Below are positions 58,173-64,000 of a DNA stretch of 64,000 nt, one piece after another (position 1 is the first letter of the stretch; every line of letters begins with the position of its first letter). Source of the stretch: DASUPK01 sp963728875 (lineage in GTDB: Bacteria; Actinomycetota; Thermoleophilia; Solirubrobacterales; 70-9); NCBI GenBank assembly GCA_963728875.1, contig CAVSLJ010000002.1, positions 186,001 to 250,000 of the forward strand, written 5' to 3'. The notes beneath the pieces were generated by a model. It did not search any database. It saw nothing but the letters and a program-made list of their open reading frames with translations, and was not told where the DNA came from. The position numbers and the translations under genes are program-made.

Positions 58173-59207
58173 ATGCCCAACGACATCCTCACCCGTGCGA
58201 TCGATGAGATCTGCGATGGAACGCATCTGACCGCCGACCACACCTCGGCTGCGCTCACCGAGATCATGGAGGGACGAGCGGAAGCAGTCCAGATCGGCGC
58301 TTTCCTGATCGCGCTGCGCGCTAAGGGCGAGACCGTCGCCGAGCTGGTCGGCCTGGCCCGGACGATGCGGAATCTCTCCGCCCAGGTCAAGGTGAACCGG
58401 GACGACCTGGTCGACACGGCGGGCACCGGTGGGGGCCCGGCCACCTTCAACATCTCGACCACGGCGGCATTGATCGCGGCGGGTGCCGGCTGCGCGGTCG
58501 CCAAGCACGGCAACCGCTCGGCGACCTCGAGGTGCGGGTCGGCCGACCTGCTGGAGGCCCTCGGTGTGCAGATCGAGCTGACGCCCGAGCAGGTCGCCAC
58601 CTGCGTCGACGAGATCGGCTTCGGATTCATGTTCGCGCCGAAGCATCACCAGGCGACGGCCGCGGTGGTGCCGGTTCGCAAGGAGCTGGCGGTGCGGACC
58701 ATCTTCAACCTGCTCGGTCCACTGACGAACCCGGCGGGGGCTCGGCGACAGCTTCTCGGCGTCTCCGACCGGTCCTTCCAGGAGACGATCGCGGAGGCGC
58801 TGCTCAGCCTCGGCTGCGATCACGCGATGGTGGTCTCCGCGGACGACGGCCTCGATGAGCTCAGCATCGCCGACCGGACCCGTGTGGTGGAAGTGGCCGA
58901 CGGGCGGACGGATGAATGGTTCGTCGAGGCCGACGACCTCGGCCTCGAATCCGCTCCTCTGGAGGCGATCGCAGGCGGCGATCCGCAGCACAATGCCTCG
59001 GTCACCAGGCGGATCCTGCGGGGCGAGGCCGGGCCGGAGCGGGAGGTGGCGCTGCTGAACGCCGGGGCGGCGATCTACGTCGGCGGCGGCGCGGTCAATC
59101 TCGGCGACGGCGTCGAGCAGGCACGCCGGGCCGTGGACGACGGCGCGGCCTTCGATGTCGTGGAGCGGCTCATTGCCCGGACCCGCGAGCTCTCCGCTGG
59201 GAGCTAA
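58173..59207 (+). CDS. trpD: Anthranilate phosphoribosyltransferase
   Basis: 344 aa. PRPP loop region DTAGTGGGPATFNIST, where many homologues read GTGGD, KHGNRSATSRCGSADLLEALG, and NLLGPLTNPAG. ATG 58173 begins at the conserved helix; an in-frame TTG at 58161 overlapping the trpG stop is the alternative. Converts anthranilate to phosphoribosyl anthranilate. Confidence 0.95.
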   Translation: MPNDILTRAIDEICDGTHLTADHTSAALTEIMEGRAEAVQIGAFLIALRAKGETVAELVGLARTMRNLSAQVKVNRDDLVDTAGTGGGPATFNISTTAALIAAGAGCAVAKHGNRSATSRCGSADLLEALGVQIELTPEQVATCVDEIGFGFMFAPKHHQATAAVVPVRKELAVRTIFNLLGPLTNPAGARRQLLGVSDRSFQETIAEALLSLGCDHAMVVSADDGLDELSIADRTRVVEVADGRTDEWFVEADDLGLESAPLEAIAGGDPQHNASVTRRILRGEAGPEREVALLNAGAAIYVGGGAVNLGDGVEQARRAVDDGAAFDVVERLIARTRELSAGS

Positions 59208-59222
59208 GGTCCAGCGGACGAG

Positions 59223-60029
59223 ATGGGCATGATCGAAGACCTGGTCTGGTCCGCGCGGGCAGGCGTGGAGCGGCGAAGCGCCGAGGTTCCGCTCGAGGAT
59301 CTCGAGCAGCGCCTGGCCGAGAGGCCTGAGCAGCGCCCCTTCGGCGAGGCCCTGGTGCGGCCCGGCCTGTCCGTGATCGCCGAGTTCAAGCGCCGCTCAC
59401 CGAGCGCCGGCGACATTCGAGCCGGCGCCACACCGGCCGAGATCGCCCGCGCCTACGACGAGGCGGGGGCGGCCGCTCTGTCCGTGCTGACGGACGAGCC
59501 TCATTTCGGGGGCTCCCTCGAGGACCTGCGCGAGGCGCGTGCTGCCTGCGAGCTGCCCATCCTGCAGAAGGACTTCACCGTCGACACCTACCAGCTCTAC
59601 GAGGCGGCCCTGGCGGGAGCCGACGCGGTGCTGCTGATCGTCGCCGCCATCGATCGGGATCGGCTCGCCCGGCTCTACGAGGAGGCCCGGGGGCTCGACC
59701 TCGACGTCGTGGTCGAGGTCCACAAGGAGGCGGAGCTCGAGGTGGCGCTCACGGTCGACGCCGACGTGATCGGCATCAACAACCGCAACCTGGACGACTT
59801 CACGGTCGACGTCCAGACGACCTTCGAGCTGATGCCCGACGTGCCGGCGGGGAAGACGGTCGTCTCGGAGAGCGGGATAGCGGACCGCAGCACATTGGAC
59901 GAGCTCGAGCGTGTCGGGGTCGACGCCGTGTTGATCGGGGAGGCGCTGATGCGGGCCGACGACCCCGGGGCGAAGCTTCGGGAGCTGATCGCGGATGAGG
60001 ATTCGACCCGCGAGCATCTCCTGCCGTGA
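59223..60029 (+). CDS. trpC: Indole-3-glycerol phosphate synthase
   Basis: 268-aa TIM barrel. IAEFKRRSPSAGDIR (catalytic Lys), LQKDFTVDTYQLYEAALAGADAVLLI, IGINNRNLDDFTVD and SESGI. Last gene of the hisIE-trpEGDC run; the pathway step before it, TrpF, is encoded 3.6 kb downstream. Confidence 0.96.
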   Translation: MGMIEDLVWSARAGVERRSAEVPLEDLEQRLAERPEQRPFGEALVRPGLSVIAEFKRRSPSAGDIRAGATPAEIARAYDEAGAAALSVLTDEPHFGGSLEDLREARAACELPILQKDFTVDTYQLYEAALAGADAVLLIVAAIDRDRLARLYEEARGLDLDVVVEVHKEAELEVALTVDADVIGINNRNLDDFTVDVQTTFELMPDVPAGKTVVSESGIADRSTLDELERVGVDAVLIGEALMRADDPGAKLRELIADEDSTREHLLP

Positions 60030-60080
60030 GTCATTAGAGAACCCGAAGAACCTGCTTAGAAGCGGTTAAGCGGCGGGCCG

Positions 60081-60086
60081 CACACT
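60081..60086 (+). promoter_or_regulatory. -10-like box CACACT before htrA
   Basis: CACACT, 7 nt, ATG 60094; the same hexamer as before leuS. Confidence 0.4.
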
Positions 60087-60093
60087 GGCTCGC

Positions 60094-61299
60094 ATGCAGT
60101 CGCTGAAGAGGTTCCTCTCCACGAGCTTCGGATCCGCCGTTGCCGGCGGCGCCGTCGTGCTGATCGCCGGCCTGATCCTGATCCAGGCCGGCGTCGTCGA
60201 CACCGGAGACGACAACTCCTCTGCGCCCGTGATCGAGCCCGCTGCGTTGGCCCGGCCGGCCAGCAACTCCAGCCAGGGCCTCACGGTCCACGACATCTAC
60301 CAGCGCGATGCGCAGGGCGTCGCCTTCATCCGCTCGACGATCGTGCAGAAGACCCAGTCCGTGTTCGGCCTCCCGCAGCAGCAGAGCAGCGAGGCCACCG
60401 GGTCGGGTTTCCTGATCGACAACGACGGTCACATCCTCACCAACGCCCACGTCGTCGAGGGTGCGAAGAGCGTGACCGTTCAGCTCGGCGACGGCGATCA
60501 GCAGGACGCCCAGGTCGTCGGCACGGATCCGTCCAGCGACGTGGCCCTCTTGAAAGTGGACAACACCGAGGGGGCCAGCCCGCTGGCCCTCGGCGATTCA
60601 TCCAAGGTGCAGGTCGGAGACCCCGTCGTCGCGATCGGCAATCCCTTCGCGCTCGATCGCACCGTGACGAGCGGCATCGTCTCCGCCCTCCAGCGCCAGA
60701 TCCAGGCACCCAACGGCTTCTCCATCTCGGATGTGATTCAGACCGACGCCGCGATCAACCCCGGCAACTCGGGCGGCCCGCTGATCAATGGCGCGGGCCA
60801 GGTGATCGGGATCAACTCCCAGATCGAGAGCCAGAGCGGCGGCAACGAGGGCGTCGGCTTCGCCGTCCCGATCAAGACCGCGGCCGATGTCGCTTCGCAG
60901 CTCGAGAACGGCGGACAGGTCCACCAGGCCTACCTCGGCATCTCCGGCGGCGACATCGACCCCGAGATCGCTCACGCGCTCAACCTGCCCGTCACCCAGG
61001 GTGTCCTGGTCGAGCGGGTGCTGAGCGGCGGCCCGGCCGATGACGCCGGGATCAAGGGGGCGACCGGTCAGGCGACCGTCGCCGGCCAGACCTTCCCCGT
61101 GGGCGGCGACATCATCACGAAGGTCGACGGCAAGCCGATCAGCGGGATGGACGACGTGATCTCCGCGGTCAACGATCGCCAGCCGGGCGACGAGATCACG
61201 CTCACGATCTTCAGCGGCGGTCGGCAGAAGGACGTCACCGTCAAGCTCGGAGACCGGCCCTCGCACGTCCAGGGGGACTCGAGCTCGAGCCAGCCCTAG
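60094..61299 (+). CDS. HtrA/DegP-like serine protease with PDZ domain
   Basis: 401 aa. N-terminal membrane anchor (about residues 10-33), S1C trypsin-like domain with His in TNAHVVEG (about 118), Asp in SSDVALLKVD (about 149), Ser in NPGNSGGPL (about 226), then one PDZ domain (about 295-390). Envelope protein quality control. Its 3' end overlaps the opposing SDR gene by four bases. Own promoter after trpC. Confidence 0.95.
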   Translation: MQSLKRFLSTSFGSAVAGGAVVLIAGLILIQAGVVDTGDDNSSAPVIEPAALARPASNSSQGLTVHDIYQRDAQGVAFIRSTIVQKTQSVFGLPQQQSSEATGSGFLIDNDGHILTNAHVVEGAKSVTVQLGDGDQQDAQVVGTDPSSDVALLKVDNTEGASPLALGDSSKVQVGDPVVAIGNPFALDRTVTSGIVSALQRQIQAPNGFSISDVIQTDAAINPGNSGGPLINGAGQVIGINSQIESQSGGNEGVGFAVPIKTAADVASQLENGGQVHQAYLGISGGDIDPEIAHALNLPVTQGVLVERVLSGGPADDAGIKGATGQATVAGQTFPVGGDIITKVDGKPISGMDDVISAVNDRQPGDEITLTIFSGGRQKDVTVKLGDRPSHVQGDSSSSQP

Positions 61300-62342
61300 G
61301 CGGCGGCCTTCGACTCCACCACGCCGTGGTGGATGAGCGTCTCACCCGTCTCGGCGATCGTGTCCTCGATCGGGCGGGGCGACCAGCCCAGCGTCGTGCG
61401 GGCCTTCTCCGAGGAGAGCTCCTGCTTCTTCCCGAGGCCGCTGACCACGGAGCGGATGCCGCCATCGAACAGCGCCATCCCGCGCACGAGCAGGTCGGGC
61501 ACGGTTCGCGTCGGCACCTTCGACGCCTCGTCGCCGAGCCGCTCGCGCAGGACCTTGCCCGCATCGGCCATCCACATGAACTGGGTGACCGCGATGAATC
61601 GCTGGCCTCCGGCCTCCGGCGCCGTCATCGCCCGGATTTCGAGATCGGCGACGTCGCGGACGTCCACGAAGCTGAAGCCGAGCCTCGGCACCCCCGGGCC
61701 ACCGTCCAGGAGCCGCTGGATCGCCTGCAGTGAGTAGCTGACGTCGTCGTGCATGACCGGGCCGATGATCGCTCCCGGGTTGACCACCGCGAGGCGATCC
61801 TCTGCGCCTCGCTCCTTGACGAGGTCCCAGGCGGCGAGCTCGGCGATCGTCTTGGAGCGGACGTACGGGGTGAGGCTGGTGTCGTCGGGGTCGGTCCAAT
61901 CGCTTTCGTCAAGGACCTTCGACTGGGCTCCCTTCGCGAGCCGGACGGCGGCGATGGAGGAGGTGACCACGATCCGCTTGACGCCGTGATCGAGCGCGGT
62001 CCGGAGCACACGCAGGGTCCCCTCCCGCGCGGGGACGATCAGATCGTCCGGATCCTTCGGCTGTTTCGGCGGGAACGGCGAGGCCACGTGCAGGACGTAG
62101 TCGCACCCCTCGATGACGTTGTCCCAGTGCTCGTCGCTCATCAGGTCCGCCTGGTGAACGGTGAGGTGGGCGCCCTGGCCGACCTGCGACTCGACGGCGG
62201 CATGGACGTCGCGCTCGCGGCTGGGATTGCGGACCGTGGTCCTGACCCGGTAGCCGCGCTGCAGCAGGTCGATGATGCACCAGCCGGCCAGATACCCCGA
62301 GCCGCCCGTGACTAGGACTGTCTTGCCGTCACCTTCTGCCAT
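61296..62342 (-). CDS. Extended SDR, dihydroflavonol-reductase-like
   Basis: 348 aa. NAD(P) motif VTGGSGYLAGWCIIDLL, catalytic YVRSK (Tyr/Lys) with upstream TSSIAAV Ser. Related to dihydroflavonol 4-reductase/cinnamoyl-CoA-reductase-like SDRs; substrate unknown. The start ATG (complement of 62340-62342) lies within the end of the upstream CFA synthase gene by 31 bases, so translation is coupled. Confidence 0.9.
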   Translation of the reverse strand: MAEGDGKTVLVTGGSGYLAGWCIIDLLQRGYRVRTTVRNPSRERDVHAAVESQVGQGAHLTVHQADLMSDEHWDNVIEGCDYVLHVASPFPPKQPKDPDDLIVPAREGTLRVLRTALDHGVKRIVVTSSIAAVRLAKGAQSKVLDESDWTDPDDTSLTPYVRSKTIAELAAWDLVKERGAEDRLAVVNPGAIIGPVMHDDVSYSLQAIQRLLDGGPGVPRLGFSFVDVRDVADLEIRAMTAPEAGGQRFIAVTQFMWMADAGKVLRERLGDEASKVPTRTVPDLLVRGMALFDGGIRSVVSGLGKKQELSSEKARTTLGWSPRPIEDTIAETGETLIHHGVVESKAAA

Positions 62343-63556
62343 CGGTCCTCCATGACCCTATTCGAGTGCTCTGGCTTCGCAAAGAGCACCTGCACGTCAC
62401 GCAGGCGCCGCTCGCGGAAGCCCGCCTCGCTCATCGCCAGCCAGAGCGTCCAGAGTCGCCGGAACGGCTCGTCGTAGCCGAGCTCGCCCGCGAGGTCCGA
62501 GTTGGCGATGAAGCGCTCGCGCCAGAGCTCGAGGGTCCGCGCGTAGTGGGCGCCGATCTCCTCGAGCCAGATCGTGCTCATGTCGGTCTCGCGCGCGGTG
62601 CACCCCTGGATCACCTCCAGCGAGGGCAGGCAGCCGCCGGGGAAGATCAGCGTGTTGGCGAAGCTCCTTGCTGCCTTCTCGGTCTTGTAGAGGCGGTCGT
62701 CGATCAGGATCGCCTGCAGGAAGAAGAGGCCGTCGGGCTCGAGCAGCTCGGAGCAGCGGCGGAAGAACTCGTCGAAGTACTGCCAGCCGACCGCCTCGAT
62801 CATCTCCAGCGAGACGAGCTTCGTGTAGCGGCCGCGCAGGTCGCGGTAGTCCTCGAGCAGGACGGTGACCCGGTCCTCGACCCCGGCGTCGCGGATCCTC
62901 CGCAGCGCGCCCTCGCGCTGCTCCTGCGAGATCGTCGTGGTCGTCACCTGGCAGCCGTAGTTGGCGGCGGCGTAGGCCGCCATCGCGCCCCAGCCGGTGC
63001 CGATCTCGAGGAGGTGGTCCTCCGGGCCCAGCTCGAGCGCCCGGCAGATCCGCTCGAGGCGGTTCTGCTGCCCGTCGGCGAGCGTCGCCTCCGGGCTCGG
63101 GAAGACGGCCGACGAGTACATCATCGACTGGTCGAGGTAGAGCGCGAAGAGGTCGTTGCCCAGGTCGTAGTGAGCGGCGATGTGGCGCCGCGAGGTGCGC
63201 TTCCTGTTCCGCGGCACGCGCCAGACCGTCTTCTCCAGGGGGACGAGCAACGGGTGGAGTCGGCGGCGCCAGGCGTCGAGCGAGCCGAGGTTGCGGCAGG
63301 CGATGCGGAGGAGGGCGACGAGGTCGTCGCAGTCCCAGAGGCGGTCTCGATAGGCCTCGCCGAGTCCGACGCTGCCACTCAGGAGCGACCGGTAGAAGCG
63401 AGCCGAATTGATCTTGATCGTCGCCGCCAGGTCAGTGGCGGCATCCCCGAAATGGAACCGCCGGCCATCCGGCTCGATCAGCTCCAGGCTGCCGCCGCGC
63501 ACCCTGGAGAAGGCACCGAGAGCCAGTCGCCTGGAGGCTGACTCGATCGCGGTCAT
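62312..63556 (-). CDS. cfa: Cyclopropane-fatty-acyl-phospholipid synthase
   Basis: 414 aa. SAM-dependent cyclopropanation or methylation of unsaturated membrane lipids. Conserved HYDLGNDLFALYLDQSMMYS, SAM site LEIGTGWGAMAAYAA, and SLEMIEAVGWQYFDEFF. ATG at complement 63554-63556 is chosen because the family N-terminus begins there; the frame extends upstream past the divergent trpF promoter. Operon with the SDR gene downstream. Confidence 0.94.
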   Translation of the reverse strand: MTAIESASRRLALGAFSRVRGGSLELIEPDGRRFHFGDAATDLAATIKINSARFYRSLLSGSVGLGEAYRDRLWDCDDLVALLRIACRNLGSLDAWRRRLHPLLVPLEKTVWRVPRNRKRTSRRHIAAHYDLGNDLFALYLDQSMMYSSAVFPSPEATLADGQQNRLERICRALELGPEDHLLEIGTGWGAMAAYAAANYGCQVTTTTISQEQREGALRRIRDAGVEDRVTVLLEDYRDLRGRYTKLVSLEMIEAVGWQYFDEFFRRCSELLEPDGLFFLQAILIDDRLYKTEKAARSFANTLIFPGGCLPSLEVIQGCTARETDMSTIWLEEIGAHYARTLELWRERFIANSDLAGELGYDEPFRRLWTLWLAMSEAGFRERRLRDVQVLFAKPEHSNRVMEDRWQKVTARQS

Positions 63557-63613
63557 CGACCGCAGCCTACTCCCGTGGAATGCCTGCTCGCATGGAGAAA
63601 ACGTGAATCCGCC

Positions 63614-63619
63614 TACTCT
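63614..63619 (+). promoter_or_regulatory. -10 box TACTCT, probable leaderless start of trpF
   Basis: TACTCT, 7 nt, ATG 63627. Confidence 0.55.
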
Positions 63620-63626
63620 TGGATGC

Positions 63627-64000
63627 ATGAAGGTCAAGGTCTGCGGAATGACGAGCCTCGCCGACGCAGAGCATGCGGCGAGCCATGGCGCCTGGGCGAT
63701 CGGGCTGATCCACCATCCGGACAGCCCGCGTTACGTGCAGCCTGACGTCGCCGAGGAGATCGGCGCGGCGCTGAAGCGCCGCTGCGAGATCGCCGGCGTG
63801 TTCGTCAACTCCACGCTCGACGAGGTGATCGATGCGGCGGAGCGCGAGAACCTGACGCTCCTCCAGTTCCACGGCGAGGAGGGGCCCTCGTTCTGCATCG
63901 AGGCGCGGCGCCGCACCGGCGCCAAGGTGATCAAGGCGATGCGGATTAACAGCGCCGCTGACGTTCAGGCGGCCGAGACGTTCCGCACGGACTTCCATCT
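63627..64000 (+). CDS. trpF: Phosphoribosylanthranilate isomerase (3' end outside window)
   Basis: The first 124 codons are visible. MKVKVCGMTSLADAEHAASH with the catalytic Cys at position 6, WAIGLIHHPDSPRYV, and LLQFHGEE are diagnostic. It catalyses the step between TrpD and TrpC but is transcribed separately from them, with its own promoter, divergent from cfa. trpB/trpA may follow beyond the window. Confidence 0.93.
   Translation, partial: MKVKVCGMTSLADAEHAASHGAWAIGLIHHPDSPRYVQPDVAEEIGAALKRRCEIAGVFVNSTLDEVIDAAERENLTLLQFHGEEGPSFCIEARRRTGAKVIKAMRINSAADVQAAETFRTDFH

Overview
The window is a 64 kb, gene-dense, high-GC chromosomal segment from an actinobacterium. Several traits suggest the Thermoleophilia/Solirubrobacterales: GTG starts are frequent, many starts sit 6-7 nt after a TANNNT box (probably leaderless mRNAs), F420-type flavoenzymes are present, and there is a short surface protein of the kind that is abundant in that class. 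This placement is an inference from protein style; no rRNA gene is present. Almost everything is core chromosome. I see no IS element, prophage, CRISPR array or plasmid gene, and no gene-free stretch longer than about 300 bases.

Layout. 1-7610: cell-elongation cluster with two PBP2/RodA pairs flanking mreC-mreD. 7711-14014: RNase G, L21, L27, an IscA-fold protein, a Vps62-like/membrane fusion, and Obg. 14022-24037: proB, then a 6.7 kb block (MFS transporter, long-chain-alcohol-oxidase-like GMC enzyme, aldehyde dehydrogenase, DJ-1/PfpI protein, membrane protein plus TetR), then proA-nadD-rsfS. 24215-32258: assorted metabolism, including tRNA-Ala(GGC), an acetate uptake/activation pair (satP-acs) and a surface protein. 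32336-42057: leuS, cupin, acylphosphatase, comEA-comEC, holA, rpsT (minus) and murJ. 42091-48337: a decayed SnoaL-like gene, soxR with a textbook operator driving a DUF5519 gene, a methyltransferase, two more SnoaL-like genes, lepA, a stress-type membrane protein and a (3R)-hydroxyacyl dehydratase pair. 48366-55297: hrcA-dnaJ-prmA-murI, then a yqeY-phoH-ybeY-era chain. 55384-64000: hisIE, trpE-trpG-trpD-trpC, an HtrA protease, an SDR and a cyclopropane-fatty-acid synthase (minus), and the start of trpF, which runs off the right edge.

The most unusual signal is a small dispersed palindromic element, seen six times. Each copy begins CGAGGG or a close variant, forms a hairpin with a conserved unpaired A just 5' of the CCC of the right arm, usually has a GCCA loop, and continues CCCG(T/A)TT. 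The stems differ between copies but stay paired. One copy forms the C-terminus of RodA1. Two are nested inside each other between the -10 box and the start codon of rodA2. One lies between the -10 box and the ATG of hisIE and supplies that ATG. Two sit in frame inside leuS, in opposite orientations. This looks like a mobile or RNA-level palindrome tolerated inside proteins, comparable in behaviour to Rickettsia palindromic elements but unrelated in sequence as far as I can see.

Other points: nadD lacks any ATG/GTG/TTG upstream of its nucleotide-binding motif; a 78-nt near-perfect palindrome follows the aldehyde dehydrogenase gene; and the tRNA-Ala 3' end overlaps the stop of an opposing gene.
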